This document shows, piece after piece, positions 18,627 through 28,932 of a stretch of DNA of 64,000 nt. This stretch comes from Pseudomonadota bacterium (lineage in GTDB: Bacteria > Pseudomonadota > Gammaproteobacteria > Pseudomonadales > Moraxellaceae), in the NCBI GenBank assembly GCA_021804565.1, contig JAJZHK010000005.1, forward strand, positions 1 through 64,000. Direction: 5' to 3'. The translations under genes were made by a program, and so were the position numbers. Each line of letters begins with the position of its first letter. Positions within the stretch are counted from its first letter, which is position 1. The notes under the pieces are model-generated. The model saw only the letters and a program-made list of their open reading frames with translations, made no database searches and was not told where the DNA came from.

Positions 18627-19760
18627 TCAGTTGGGCTTCTTGTAGAGAACTTGACCCTGATCAACGATCAAGGTGGGCTTGACCATGTCATCTTCCCGGT
18701 TCAACTTCAAACTGGCGCTGTCCTTATCATGCTGCGGCTGCAGGAAATTGAGCAGATTACGCGCATAAAGAGCCGATGTCTCGGTCGCCACGGTGGCCGG
18801 AATATTACCGACGCCGAGGATGCTGACGCCATTGTCGGTGAGCACCGTCCGATCAAGCACGCTGCCTTCCACATTGCCCCCTGAGGCCACCGCCATATCG
18901 ACGATCACCGAACCGGGACGCATCTTGGCCACCGTCTCTGCACGCACCAGCACCGGCGCCTTGCGTCCGGGGATGAGTGCCGTCGTGATGACGATATCGG
19001 CGGCACTGACGGCCTTGTCGACCACCGCCGCCTGATCACGCACATACTCCGGCGAGGGCACCCAGGCGTAACCACCGGTCCCCAAAGCCTTGGCCTTCTC
19101 TTCTTCACTCATCGGCACATCCAGCCACTTGCCGCCGAGCGACTCCACCTGTTCGCGCGCCGCCGGACGCATGTCCGAGGCCTCGACGACGGCCCCCATA
19201 CGGCGGGCGGTCGCAATGGCCTGCAAACCGGCAACACCGACACCCAGGATGAGGATACGGGCCGGCTTGACCGTGCCGGCGGCGGTCATCAGCATAGGAA
19301 ACATGCGCTGATAGGCATTGGCCGCCATCAGCACGGCTTTGTAACCGGCAACGTTGGCCTGCGATGACAGGACATCCGAACTCTGCGCGCGGGTGATGCG
19401 CGGAATCAGCTCCATGGCGACACAGGTGATGCCTTGCGCTGCATAGGCATCGAGATGTGGATTGGTCGCTGGGGCGTACATGCCGACCACGATGGCTCCA
19501 CGCTGCATCAACGCGGTCTCGGCGGCATCAGGCGCCTGAACCTTGAGAATAAGATCACAGTGACTGTAGACACTGGCAGCATCGGCGACTATGCGCGCTC
19601 CGGCTTCAGCATAGGCGGCATCCACATAACTGGCGGCGCTACCGGCTCCGGACTGCACAAGAACCTGATAACCCAGGCCCACGAACTTCTTCACCGTTTC
19701 CGGCGTTGCCGCGACGCGGGTTTCGCCTGGAGTGATCTCGGTGGCTATCCCTATCTGCAT
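18627..19760 (-). CDS. pntAa: NAD(P) transhydrogenase, alpha subunit part 1 (NAD-binding domain)
   Basis: A 377-residue soluble domain I of the alanine dehydrogenase/PNT family. The N-terminus is [23 protein letters not shown] and the Rossmann motif is [22 protein letters not shown]. It ends without the membrane helices of E. coli PntA, which are supplied by the next gene. I chose the ATG at 19760, preceded by GAGGG at good spacing, over a TTG two codons upstream. First gene of the pnt operon; the 206-bp gap to lysS should hold its promoter. Confidence 0.95.
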   Translation of the reverse strand: MQIGIATEITPGETRVAATPETVKKFVGLGYQVLVQSGAGSAASYVDAAYAEAGARIVADAASVYSHCDLILKVQAPDAAETALMQRGAIVVGMYAPATNPHLDAYAAQGITCVAMELIPRITRAQSSDVLSSQANVAGYKAVLMAANAYQRMFPMLMTAAGTVKPARILILGVGVAGLQAIATARRMGAVVEASDMRPAAREQVESLGGKWLDVPMSEEEKAKALGTGGYAWVPSPEYVRDQAAVVDKAVSAADIVITTALIPGRKAPVLVRAETVAKMRPGSVIVDMAVASGGNVEGSVLDRTVLTDNGVSILGVGNIPATVATETSALYARNLLNFLQPQHDKDSASLKLNREDDMVKPTLIVDQGQVLYKKPN

Positions 19761-19973
19761 GGTCAACCCTCATGTTGTCTGACTGGTTGGACGGGTGAAG
19801 CAAGGACGCTAACCTTGCCCAACGCGCAGGCGAACCTGCCCACCTCTGCCAATACCGGCAAAAGGCAGGCGATTGTAATGGAACATGAAGGTTCTGTGTC
19901 AGTCTGCGTGCGGTTTTTTGTAAAATTCTCTATAAATGGGTCGAATTTTCCCAGGCCATGTTAAGCTCGAGGG

Positions 19974-21488
19974 TTAGGCCTCAGGGCGCATATGGGGAAA
20001 CAGGATGACATCGCGGATGCTCGGTGCATTGGCAAAGAGCATCACCAGCCGGTCTATGCCGATGCCCTCCCCGGCGGTCGGTGGCAGGCCGTACTCGAGG
20101 GCGCGGATATAGTCGGCGTCGTAGTGCATGGCCTCATCGTCCCCGGCTTCCTTCTCACGCACCTGGGCCAGGAAACGCTCGGCCTGATCTTCAGGATCAT
20201 TGAGCTCGGAAAAGCCGTTGGCAATTTCGCGGCCACCGATAAAAAACTCAAAACGGTCGGTGATCGCCGGGTTTTCGTCATGGCGTCGCGCCAAGGGCGA
20301 GACCTCGGCAGGATAGGCCGTGATGAACGTTGGCTGACGCAATTGCGTTTCCACCGTCTCTTCAAACAGATAGGTCAACAACTTGCCCCAGGTCCACTCC
20401 GGCTTGACGGAAAAACCCAGGCTGAGCAGCTTGTTGCGCAGGCTCGCCACATCATCGACGCCTGTCTCGCCGAGATCCGGGTGCTGGCGCAGCACCGCTT
20501 CACGCATCGTCAGTCGCGCAAAAGGCGCCGCAAATGAGTAGGTCTCCTCCCCGTAAGGCAGCTCGGTGGAGCCGAGGATGTCACGCGCCAGCTGCTCCAG
20601 CATCTGCTCGGTGAGGTCCATGAGATCACGATAGTCGGCGTAAGCCTGATAAAACTCGATCATGGTGAACTCAGGGTTGTGGCGTGTCGACAAGCCCTCA
20701 TTGCGGAAATTGCGATTGATCTCAAAAACACGCTCGAAGCCACCGACCACCAAACGCTTCAGATAGAGCTCCGGGGCGATACGCAAAAACAGGGGCATAT
20801 CGAGGGCATGGTGGTGGGTGGTGAAAGGCCGGGCCGCGGCCCCGCCAGGAATGGTGTGCATCATCGGCGTCTCCACTTCCAGATAGCGCCGGGCCAGCAA
20901 AAATGAACGTATCCCGGCGATCACCTGCGAACGCAGGATGAAGGTGCGCCGGGTGGCCTCACTCATGATGAGGTCGACATAGCGCTGACGGTACTTGAGC
21001 TCCTGATCGCTCATCCCATGAAACTTGTCCGGCAAGGGCCGCAGCGACTTGGTGAGCAGGCGCAAACGGCTCACCTTCAAAGAAAGTTCACCGGCCTGGG
21101 TACGAAAGACCTGCCCGGTGGCGGCGATGATGTCGCCGATATCCCAGTGCTTGAAGGACTGATAGACCTCTTCACCGACGCTATCACGGGTGATGTAGAG
21201 CTGCATACGACCGCCAGCATCCTGAATCGTGGCAAAGCTGGCCTTGCCCATCACCCGTCGCAACATCATGCGCCCGGCCAGGGCGAAAGTTTGATCGACT
21301 GCAGCCAGCTGCTCTTCGCTACACGCTGAATAGGCCTGGACCAGGTCATCGCTGCGTGTATCTCGACGAAAGTCATTGGGAAAGGCGATGCCCTGCTCCT
21401 GACGCAAGGCGGCAAGCTTGAGCTTGCGCTCGACGATCAGCTTGTTCTCATCGACAGCCGCTGCCGTCTTGGTCTTGTCCTGACTCAT
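19974..21488 (-). CDS. lysS: Lysyl-tRNA synthetase, class II
   Basis: A 504-residue class II synthetase. An N-terminal OB-fold anticodon-binding domain covers about residues 60-170. The catalytic domain carries motif 1 ([18 protein letters not shown]), motif 2 ([20 protein letters not shown]) and motif 3 ([11 protein letters not shown]). Length matches E. coli LysS. It lies 13 bases downstream of prfB, the usual prfB-lysS pair, and closes the long minus-strand series that begins at rpsP. Confidence 0.98.
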   Translation of the reverse strand: MSQDKTKTAAAVDENKLIVERKLKLAALRQEQGIAFPNDFRRDTRSDDLVQAYSACSEEQLAAVDQTFALAGRMMLRRVMGKASFATIQDAGGRMQLYITRDSVGEEVYQSFKHWDIGDIIAATGQVFRTQAGELSLKVSRLRLLTKSLRPLPDKFHGMSDQELKYRQRYVDLIMSEATRRTFILRSQVIAGIRSFLLARRYLEVETPMMHTIPGGAAARPFTTHHHALDMPLFLRIAPELYLKRLVVGGFERVFEINRNFRNEGLSTRHNPEFTMIEFYQAYADYRDLMDLTEQMLEQLARDILGSTELPYGEETYSFAAPFARLTMREAVLRQHPDLGETGVDDVASLRNKLLSLGFSVKPEWTWGKLLTYLFEETVETQLRQPTFITAYPAEVSPLARRHDENPAITDRFEFFIGGREIANGFSELNDPEDQAERFLAQVREKEAGDDEAMHYDADYIRALEYGLPPTAGEGIGIDRLVMLFANAPSIRDVILFPHMRPEA

Positions 21489-21501
21489 AGTGTCACCTCA
21501 G

Positions 21502-22597
21502 TCACAGCCCCATCTTCAAAGAGGCCTGAATAAATTCATCGAGATCGCCGTCGAGGACAGCTCCCGGGTTGGAGTTTTCAATCTGGCTGCGCAAATCCTT
21601 GACGCGGGACTGATCGAGCACGTAGGAACGTATCTGGCTGCCCCAGCCGATATCGGACTTGGTCTCCTCGAGCGCCTGCTGGGCGGCATGACGCTTCTGG
21701 ATTTCCAGCTCATAGAGTTTGGCCTTCAACTGCTTCATCGCGGTGTCGCGGTTTTTGTGCTGCGACCTGTCGTTTTGACACTGCACGACGACATTGGTCG
21801 GCAAATGGGTGATACGCACGGCCGATTCCGTTCGATTGACGTGCTGTCCACCGGCGCCACTGGCACGGTAGACATCGATACGCAAATCAGCAGGGTTGAT
21901 ATCGATTTCGATATCATCGCTGATCTCGGGTGACACGAAGACCGCCGCAAACGAGGTATGGCGACGGTTGCCCGAGTCAAAGGGCGATTTGCGAACCAGA
22001 CGATGCACCCCAATCTCGGTCCGCAACCAGCCAAAGGCATAGTCGCCTTCAACCCGTACGGTGGCCGACTTGATGCCAGCGACTTCACCGTCGGTGACTT
22101 CCAGCAGTTCGGTCTTGAAGCCATGACGCTCAGCCCAGCGCAGGTACATACGCAAGAGCATATTGGCCCAGTCCTGCGCCTCGGTCCCACCCGAACCGGC
22201 CTGGATGTCCAAAAAGGCATGGCAGGCGTCAGTCTCCCCGGAGAACATGCGCCGGAACTCAAGATCGCCGACCTTGCGTTCGATCGCATCGAGCTCGCTA
22301 CCGACATCGCTGAGCAGGGACTCGTCGTCTTCAGCGACCGCCAGATCCAGCAGTTCACCGGCATTGAACAGGTCGTCAGCGACCCCCTGCAGGGTATGAA
22401 CCACCAGCTCCAGGGCGCCGCGCTCCTTGCCCAGACCCTGCGCCCGGCCTGGATCGTTCCAGACCGCGCCATCTTCAAGCTCGCGGACCACCTCTTCCAG
22501 ACGTTCGACCTTCAGGTCGAAGTCAAAGATACCCCCGTAGCGCTGAAGAACGCTCACCGAGATCCTTGATGCGCAGCAGATAGGGATTGATTTCCAT
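21502..22597 (-). CDS. prfB: Peptide chain release factor 2, with programmed +1 frameshift
   Basis: RF2 releases finished chains at UGA and UAA. The gene starts at an ATG at 22597 ([13 protein letters not shown]), reads 24 sense codons to ...LRGYL, then meets an in-frame TGA (22525-22523) in CTTTGAC preceded by a GGGGG Shine-Dalgarno-like element. A +1 shift there continues as [11 protein letters not shown]. The rest carries the [10 protein letters not shown] recognition loop and the catalytic GGQ in [18 protein letters not shown]. The product is about 365 residues. The frameshift is the known autoregulatory device: low RF2 favours shifting. Confidence 0.97.
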
Positions 22598-22653
22598 GAG
22601 CACCTCGATCAAAACGCAGCATTTTATAGCAAGGCTGGCTTGGGCTCCAGCTT

Positions 22654-24360
22654 TTAGGCAGCGATAGGCTCGGCACGCTCGATACGCAGCTGCAAGCTTT
22701 CACGTCCACGAAAATAATTGAGTTCGAGCGCATAGACCAGGCGCACGCGCCGCGCTGTCGTTGGCCAATGGCCCAGATCCGGCTGAAACCAGATGCCATC
22801 GAAGACGCTATTGTCATGATCCAGACCCAGCGTCAGCTTGAGAAAACGCTCCTGCAGCAGCCGTTGCTCGAGCACGAGAAACTCACCGATGAAGCGTGGT
22901 TCTGGCACCCCCTGCCCCCAGGGGCCGGCCCGCTGCAAGAGCCGGGCCGTGGCCACATTGAGATCCTCAGCGGCCAAAGCGCCGTCATGCCACAGCACCC
23001 GGGCGAAAAGCTCAGCCGCGCAGGTTTCCTGGACCGCCCGCTGCAGCTGCTGACGAAAGCGCTCCAGCCCCTGGCGGGCCAAACTCAGTCCCGCCGCCAT
23101 GGCATGCCCGCCAAAGCGGATGATCAAACCGGGATTGTGCGCATCGACCCAGGCGAGCAGATCACGCATGTGCACACCGGGCATGGAACGCGCCGAACCT
23201 TTCAGCTCGCCCGGCTGCTCGGCGTCGGCGAAGACGACCACCGGGCAGTGGTGCTTTTCTTTCAGGCGTCCGGCGAGTATGCCAATGACCCCGGCATGAA
23301 ACTGACGATCGTACAGCACGACGCTCTGCTGCGGCGCAGCACCGAGATCGAGTCGGGGCAACAAAGCCTGCGCTTGCGCTTGCATACTGGCTTCGATCTG
23401 ACGCCTTTCCTTGTTGAGCAGGTCCAGCTCCTCAGCCATGGTCAAGGCCACCTCTGGCGAGTCCTCAAGCAGGAACTCGATACCCTGACGCATATCCTCG
23501 AGCCGTCCAGCCGCATTCAGGCGTGGCGCCAGATAGAAGCCCAAATCACTGGCCTGCAGGCGCTCAGGCGTCAGCCCGGCCATCTCGATCAGGGCTTTCA
23601 GCCCCGGACGGCACGCGCCACGACGCAGGCGCTGCAGGCCCTGCTCAACAAGAATACGATTGTTGCGATCGAGGCTGACCATATCAGCGACGGTACCCAA
23701 AGCCACCAAGTCCAGCCAGCTCGCCGCCGAAGGCCAGTCGCGTCCTGGCCAGCTTGACTGCAGCTGGGTGCGCAGAGCCGCCATCAGGTAGAAGGCCACG
23801 CCCACCCCAGCGAGGTGCTTGCTCGGAAAAGGACAACTGGCCAGGTTGGGGTTGACGATCACATCGGCCGGCGGCAAGCGCTCACCCGGCAAGTGATGGT
23901 CGGTGATGAGCACCTGCATCCCAGCCGCCTTGGCCAGCTCGACGCCTTCATAACTGGCGATGCCGTTGTCGACCGTGATCAGCACGTCGGCACCCCCTCC
24001 GGCGAGGATGGACTCGACGAGCGCAGGGCTGAGGCCATAGCCCATGGTCAGCCGATGCGGCACGCAAAAATCGACGTGCTCATAGCCATAGCTGCGCAAG
24101 GCGAGCACCATCAAGGCGGTGGCGGTCGCTCCGTCGGCATCAAAATCACCGCATATGAGCACGCTGGACTGCTGCTGCCGCGCGACCAGAAGCAGTTCAA
24201 GGGCGACGTCGATACCTTGCAAACGCGGCGGCAACAAACCTTGTAGACGCAGCTGCAGATCTTCAGCCTGCAGCCCGCGAGCGCTATACAGACGTGCCAG
24301 CAGCTCTGGCTGCCCCTGCCAGTGCTGCGCGTCGACATGCGCTTGCCGCTGTCTGATCAC
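22654..24360 (-). CDS. recJ: Single-stranded-DNA-specific 5'-3' exonuclease RecJ
   Basis: A 568-residue DHH-family exonuclease acting in RecFOR recombination and mismatch repair. The motifs CGDFDADGATATAL, ITVDNGIAS and ITDHHLPGE coordinate metal, and the DHHA1 motif appears as RFGGHAMAAGLSL near residue 410. A C-terminal OB-like domain completes the usual length. The GTG start overlaps the thrC stop (GTGA), so it is coupled to the threonine genes. Confidence 0.96.
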   Translation of the reverse strand: MIRQRQAHVDAQHWQGQPELLARLYSARGLQAEDLQLRLQGLLPPRLQGIDVALELLLVARQQQSSVLICGDFDADGATATALMVLALRSYGYEHVDFCVPHRLTMGYGLSPALVESILAGGGADVLITVDNGIASYEGVELAKAAGMQVLITDHHLPGERLPPADVIVNPNLASCPFPSKHLAGVGVAFYLMAALRTQLQSSWPGRDWPSAASWLDLVALGTVADMVSLDRNNRILVEQGLQRLRRGACRPGLKALIEMAGLTPERLQASDLGFYLAPRLNAAGRLEDMRQGIEFLLEDSPEVALTMAEELDLLNKERRQIEASMQAQAQALLPRLDLGAAPQQSVVLYDRQFHAGVIGILAGRLKEKHHCPVVVFADAEQPGELKGSARSMPGVHMRDLLAWVDAHNPGLIIRFGGHAMAAGLSLARQGLERFRQQLQRAVQETCAAELFARVLWHDGALAAEDLNVATARLLQRAGPWGQGVPEPRFIGEFLVLEQRLLQERFLKLTLGLDHDNSVFDGIWFQPDLGHWPTTARRVRLVYALELNYFRGRESLQLRIERAEPIAA

Positions 24361-25439
24361 TCCATATGCCCGAGAATGGCACGCTCAACATCAGCCAGAT
24401 TGGCATCCAGGGTCTTCAGCACCGCCGACTGACACTGACCTATGGCCGTATCCGGATCTTTCAGACCATTCCCGGTCAGGGTGCAGACCACTTTGCTCCC
24501 CTCCGGAATGCGTCCCTGACGGATATCACGCAAAGCCCCGGCCAGCGAGGCGGCCGAAGCCGGCTCACAAAACACCCCCTCATGCATGGCCAGCAGGCGC
24601 TGGGTGTCGAGGATCTCGCTGTCTTGCAACTCGTCGAACCACCCCCCTGAGGTCTTTTGCAGTTCCCAGGCCTTGTCCCAGGACTGAGGATTGCCTATGC
24701 GTATCGCGGTGGCCACCGTTTCTGGATGCGCCACCGGTCCGCCGCGCAGAAAAGGTGCCGAACCGGCGGCCTGGTAACCCACCATTTTCGGGCGTTGCAC
24801 AACGACACCGCGCTCAAAATACTCGCTATACCCCATCCAGTGGGCGGTGATATTGCCGGCATTACCGACCGGGAGGCAGTGGTAGTCAGGCGCCGCTCCG
24901 AGTTCTTCGATGATCTCAAAAGCCGCTGTTTTCTGACCTTGCAGGCGAAACGGATTGATCGAGTTGACGATGGTCACCGGTACCTGCTGGGCGACCTGCT
25001 TGACCAGTTCCATACCGGCATCGAAGTTACCGCGGATCTGCAAAGTGATGGCTCCATACATCATCGCCTGGGCCAGTTTGCCCATGGCGATCTTGCCCTC
25101 CGGGATGAGGACAAAAGCACGGATGCCGGCACGCGCCGCATAGGCTGCGGCAGCGGCTGAAGTGTTACCGGTCGAGGCGCAGATGATGGCACGTGAGCCC
25201 TCCTCCACCGCCTTGGTCACCGCCATGGTCATGCCACGGTCCTTGAACGAGCCGGTCGGATTCAGTCCTTCGTACTTGACGTAGATATCGACGTCTTTAC
25301 GCAACAAACGCGGGATATTGCTCAGCCGTATCAGCGGCGTATTGCCTTCCCCCAAGGAGATGATGCGTGTGTCATCTGACACCGGCAGGTGATCGCGATA
25401 TTTATTGATCAGACCTGTATAGCGACTTCCAAAACCCAT
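24357..25439 (-). CDS. thrC: Threonine synthase
   Basis: A 360-residue PLP enzyme converting O-phosphohomoserine to threonine. The PLP lysine is in NPTGSFKDRGMT, with the glycine-rich phosphate loop further on (VGNAGNITA). It belongs to the shorter class common outside the enterobacteria. The ATG at 25439, with GGGAG seven bases upstream, is preferred to a GTG six codons earlier. It follows hom by 20 bases, giving the hom-thrC pair of the aspartate pathway; lysC, the first step, is at 34809. Confidence 0.96.
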   Translation of the reverse strand: MGFGSRYTGLINKYRDHLPVSDDTRIISLGEGNTPLIRLSNIPRLLRKDVDIYVKYEGLNPTGSFKDRGMTMAVTKAVEEGSRAIICASTGNTSAAAAAYAARAGIRAFVLIPEGKIAMGKLAQAMMYGAITLQIRGNFDAGMELVKQVAQQVPVTIVNSINPFRLQGQKTAAFEIIEELGAAPDYHCLPVGNAGNITAHWMGYSEYFERGVVVQRPKMVGYQAAGSAPFLRGGPVAHPETVATAIRIGNPQSWDKAWELQKTSGGWFDELQDSEILDTQRLLAMHEGVFCEPASAASLAGALRDIRQGRIPEGSKVVCTLTGNGLKDPDTAIGQCQSAVLKTLDANLADVERAILGHME

Positions 25440-25459
25440 GGCATGCTCCCGCTGCACCT

Positions 25460-26776
25460 TCAGGCGTCCAGATTTTCCAGACGAATTTTTACGACCCGAT
25501 CGACGATGTCCTCGAGCGCCTCCATACGGGCCAAGGCCTGATTCATGGCCCGCTCCTGCACGATCTTGGTGACGATGATCACCGGCACCTGACCTGCGGC
25601 ATGGGCCGGCTTTTGCAGGATGGCCTCGATACTGATGCCCTGATCGCTGAGAATACGCGTCACCTCTGCCAGAACCCCGGGCCGGTCATTGGCCTGCAGG
25701 CGCAGGTAATAAGCTGTGTGCACCGCCTCGACCGGCAGCACCGGCGTATCGTAAAGGGCATCGGGCTGGAAGGCCAGATGGGGGACCCGTCCGCCATGAC
25801 CTTCGCGCATGGCACGCACGACATCGATCAGATCAGCGACGATGGCCGAGGCCGTCGGACCCGCTCCGGCCCCTGCCCCATAGTAGAGCGTCGGACCGAC
25901 CGGATGGGACTGTACCAAAACCGCATTTTTGACCCCGTGCACGTGGCTGATCAAGCGGTCGCTGGGGATCAGCGTCGGATGCACGCGCAGTTCTATGCCG
26001 GCAGGCGTGCGTCGCGCCAGGCCCAGATGCTTGATGCTATAGCCCAGCTCAGAGGCGTAGGCCACATCGATCACCGCCAGGCGGCTGATTCCTTCGGTGT
26101 AGACCTTGCTGAACTGCAAGGGGATGCCAAAAGCCAGGGAGGCCAGGATCGTCAGCTTATGCGCCGCGTCGATACCTTCCACATCGAAGGTCGGGTCGGC
26201 CTCAGCATAGCCCAGCGCCTGCGCCTCTTTGAGCACATCCTGAAAATCACGGCCCTTGTCGCGCATCTCGCTGAGGATGTAGTTGCCTGTACCATTGATG
26301 ATACCGGCCAGCGCATCGATGCGATTGGCCGCCAGGCCTTCACGCAAGACCTTGATGATCGGCACGCCCCCGGCAACGGCCGCTTCAAAGGCGATATAGA
26401 CCCCATGGCGCTCCGCCAGAGCGAACAACTCATTGCCATGCTCGGCGAGCAGAGCCTTGTTTGCAGTCACCACATGCTTGCCGGCAAGAATGGCCTGGGT
26501 GACCAGTTCGCGTGCTGTGGTCGTGCCGCCCATGACCTCGACGACGATATCGACCTGGGGATCCTGCACAACGGCAAAGACGTCACGGCTGACTTTGACC
26601 TGCGAGGTATCGACATCAGGGCGATCGCTACGGGCACCGATATGAACGACTTCGATAGGGCGTCCGGTACGCCGGGCGATTTCATGTGCATTTTCCTGCA
26701 AGAGCCGAAAGGCCCCGCCACCGACCGTGCCTAAGCCTACGATACCGACCTTGACCACATCCTGCTTCGCCTGCAT
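25460..26776 (-). CDS. hom: Homoserine dehydrogenase (monofunctional, with ACT domain)
   Basis: A 438-residue enzyme reducing aspartate semialdehyde to homoserine. An N-terminal NAD(P) motif (VGIVGLGTVGGGAFRLL) and the catalytic domain (AGIINGTGNYILSEM; the conserved Lys lies in DAAHKLTILASLAFG) are followed by a C-terminal ACT domain (about residues 350-435), typically the threonine feedback site. Several ATGs are possible; 26776 (MQAKQDVVKVG) gives the family length. No aspartate-kinase domain is fused. Confidence 0.96.
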   Translation of the reverse strand: MQAKQDVVKVGIVGLGTVGGGAFRLLQENAHEIARRTGRPIEVVHIGARSDRPDVDTSQVKVSRDVFAVVQDPQVDIVVEVMGGTTTARELVTQAILAGKHVVTANKALLAEHGNELFALAERHGVYIAFEAAVAGGVPIIKVLREGLAANRIDALAGIINGTGNYILSEMRDKGRDFQDVLKEAQALGYAEADPTFDVEGIDAAHKLTILASLAFGIPLQFSKVYTEGISRLAVIDVAYASELGYSIKHLGLARRTPAGIELRVHPTLIPSDRLISHVHGVKNAVLVQSHPVGPTLYYGAGAGAGPTASAIVADLIDVVRAMREGHGGRVPHLAFQPDALYDTPVLPVEAVHTAYYLRLQANDRPGVLAEVTRILSDQGISIEAILQKPAHAAGQVPVIIVTKIVQERAMNQALARMEALEDIVDRVVKIRLENLDA

Positions 26777-26839
26777 GCCTGACATTCCTGATACTTGAGC
26801 GCCCGTGGGGCGCCACATTAAAAAATCCACCGGCCGTCG

Positions 26840-27577
26840 TCAATGCTGTGCCAGACCAAGAGCCTGCTCAAGATCGCTGACACTCAAATAGCCACCTATC
26901 TTATGTCCGGCGGCATCGAATAGTGTTGGAGTTCCATCGACGCCCAGACGCTGACCCAAAGCATAATCACGCTGGATGATGGCATCACAAGCGGTGCCGC
27001 CCTGGGGCAGGGCCGCCCCGGCCAAGGTGCGATTGAAAGCTGCCTGCGGATCCTGGGCGCACCAGACGGTGGCCATCTTGCGAGCCGTGATGCCGCGCGT
27101 ACCGGTGCGTGGCCAGGCCAGATAGTGCAGTTCGATACCGTGCGCACTGATGGCTTTGATCTGACCATGCAGTTTCCGGCAATATCCGCAGTCGACGTCG
27201 GTGAAGGCGTAGACGACGGCGCGAACCTTACCGACGGCGGGGAAGATGATCTGGTCATGCACCGGCACCTGGGCCAGCAGCGAACGGGCATCGCGACTGA
27301 GGGCCAGATCACCAAGATCCTCCATACGGTCGCCGACAAAACGCACAAAATCACCCTGCAGCATGTACTGACCATCAGCGCTGACGTAGACCGGTGCCAT
27401 GCCCACCGACTGCACCATATACCATCCCGGGGCGGCCACCGGCTGGATGCTGTTGACCACCACATCGGGGAAGCTGTGTGCAAAGCGCGCGCGTATAGCC
27501 GTCTCGGCGCCATCGGCGGCATACGCCAGCGCACTGATCAGGGCCAAGCCCAGACAGAAAATTCGATTCCACCTCAT
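26840..27577 (-). CDS. dsbC: Thiol:disulfide interchange protein DsbC
   Basis: A 245-residue periplasmic disulfide isomerase. A signal peptide (residues 1-20, cut near AYA-AD) precedes the N-terminal dimerisation domain and a thioredoxin domain with the active site Cys130-Gly-Tyr-Cys133. The cis-Pro segment (GTPTLFDAAGHKIGGY) is present. It isomerises wrong disulfides and is kept reduced by DsbD, which is not in this window. It sits between xerD and hom, as in many gammaproteobacteria. Confidence 0.95.
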   Translation of the reverse strand: MRWNRIFCLGLALISALAYAADGAETAIRARFAHSFPDVVVNSIQPVAAPGWYMVQSVGMAPVYVSADGQYMLQGDFVRFVGDRMEDLGDLALSRDARSLLAQVPVHDQIIFPAVGKVRAVVYAFTDVDCGYCRKLHGQIKAISAHGIELHYLAWPRTGTRGITARKMATVWCAQDPQAAFNRTLAGAALPQGGTACDAIIQRDYALGQRLGVDGTPTLFDAAGHKIGGYLSVSDLEQALGLAQH

Positions 27578-27579
27578 GG

Positions 27580-28461
27580 TTATGCCCTCGGATGATGTGC
27601 CGCGTGCAAGGCCTGCAGACGTGCACGTGCGACATGGGTATATATCTGGGTCGTGCTAAGACTGGCGTGCCCTAGCAACATCTGCACCACACGCAAGTCC
27701 GCTCCATGGTTGAGCAGATGCGTGGCAAAGGCGTGACGCAGGGTGTGCGGCGAGAGACTCGTGCGCACGCCCGCTTGCAAAGCCATCGCCTTGATACGAT
27801 ACCAGAACGCCTGTCGGGTCAGTGGATTTCCGGACGGTCCTGGAAACAAAAAAGGGCTTTCATGCTGCTTGAGAAGATCGGGACGTCCCGCGCTCAGATA
27901 GAGCTCCAGGCAACGCAAGGCCTCGGCACCCACCGGCACCAGGCGATGCTTGTCACCCTTGCCCAGCACCCGGACCACACCCTGGCGCAAATTCAGGGCC
28001 TGTACGGGCAGGCTGACCAGCTCACTCACCCGCAAACCGCTGGCATAGAGCAGTTCGAGCATGGCCCGGTCCCGCAGACCAAGGCTGCTGGAGGTGTCCG
28101 GTGCCGCCAGCAAGCGTTCGACGTCTTCCTCGGAAAGATCACGCGGTACCTGGGCCACCATGCGTGGGCGCAGCAAAGCACGCGTGGGGTCCTCGAGGAT
28201 CTGTCCCTGCGACAGCAAAAAACGGTAATAGCGGCGTAGACTCGACAGCAGCCTGGCCTGTGAACGTACCGAGCAACCGGCGGCGATGCGGGCGGCGAGG
28301 AGACGCTGCAAATCCTCGGCGCGCGCCTGCGCCAGGTCTTGGTCCAGTTGCATGGCGCTCAGACGCAGATCCGACACGTAGGCCGAACGGGTACGCGGGG
28401 ACATGCCCAGAAGAGCCAGATGGCGCAGGAAAGGAAGGAACTCGGCGGGGGTCTCAGGCAT
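27580..28461 (-). CDS. xerD: Site-specific tyrosine recombinase XerD
   Basis: A 293-residue recombinase that resolves chromosome dimers at dif with XerC. The N-terminal SAM-like core-binding domain is followed by the catalytic domain with Arg144 (ASGLRVSEL), Lys168, His239 and Arg242 (SPHTLRHAFATHLL), His265 (LLGHASL) and nucleophile Tyr274 (TQIYTHVA). All catalytic residues are intact. XerD rather than XerC is favoured by its place next to dsbC and recJ. Confidence 0.94.
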   Translation of the reverse strand: MPETPAEFLPFLRHLALLGMSPRTRSAYVSDLRLSAMQLDQDLAQARAEDLQRLLAARIAAGCSVRSQARLLSSLRRYYRFLLSQGQILEDPTRALLRPRMVAQVPRDLSEEDVERLLAAPDTSSSLGLRDRAMLELLYASGLRVSELVSLPVQALNLRQGVVRVLGKGDKHRLVPVGAEALRCLELYLSAGRPDLLKQHESPFLFPGPSGNPLTRQAFWYRIKAMALQAGVRTSLSPHTLRHAFATHLLNHGADLRVVQMLLGHASLSTTQIYTHVARARLQALHAAHHPRA

Positions 28462-28502
28462 GGCGACAGGGGCCTGACGGCCCCCTCGACGACAGGAACG
28501 CC

Positions 28503-28877
28503 TCAGGCGTTCTTGTTGCGCGCCACCAGCTTTTCGCGAATACGCGCAGCCTTGCCGGAGCGGTCACGCAGATAGTAAAGCTTGGCACGACGCACCGCAC
28601 CACGACGCTTGACCGCCACCGAGTCGACCAGCGGCGAATGGGTCTGGAAACAACGCTCGACACCCACACCATTGGAGATCTTGCGCACGGTGAACGAAGA
28701 GTTGAGACCACGATTTTTGATCGCGATGACGACGCCTTCGTAAGCCTGCAGACGCTCACGCTCGCCTTCTTTGACCTTCACCTGAACGATGACGGTATCG
28801 CCGGGGCCGAACTCAGGCAGACCCTGCTTCATCTGACGATTCTCGATCTCCTGGATCAGAGGATGCTTGCTACTCAT
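28503..28877 (-). CDS. rplS: 50S ribosomal protein L19
   Basis: A 124-residue ribosomal protein with the full L19 pattern ([66 protein letters not shown]). It lies at the 30S-50S interface. It is the last gene of the classic rpsP-rimM-trmD-rplS operon, 55 bases downstream of trmD. Confidence 0.99.
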   Translation of the reverse strand: MSSKHPLIQEIENRQMKQGLPEFGPGDTVIVQVKVKEGERERLQAYEGVVIAIKNRGLNSSFTVRKISNGVGVERCFQTHSPLVDSVAVKRRGAVRRAKLYYLRDRSGKAARIREKLVARNKNA

Positions 28878-28932
28878 GACACACTCCCAAACGTCTGCAG
28901 AGGCTCAAGCGCATGCAGATCACAAAACGGGC

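Noticed and set aside
16886-18682. Open frame of 598 codons on the plus strand across pntB and pntAb
   Set aside because: Antisense shadow of conserved transhydrogenase genes; repetitive His/Asp/Gln composition and no recognisable domain.
19767-19973. Possible small RNA or riboswitch between lysS and pntAa
   Set aside because: No conserved structure seen; AT-rich stretch fits a promoter for the pnt operon, but elements are too weak to call.
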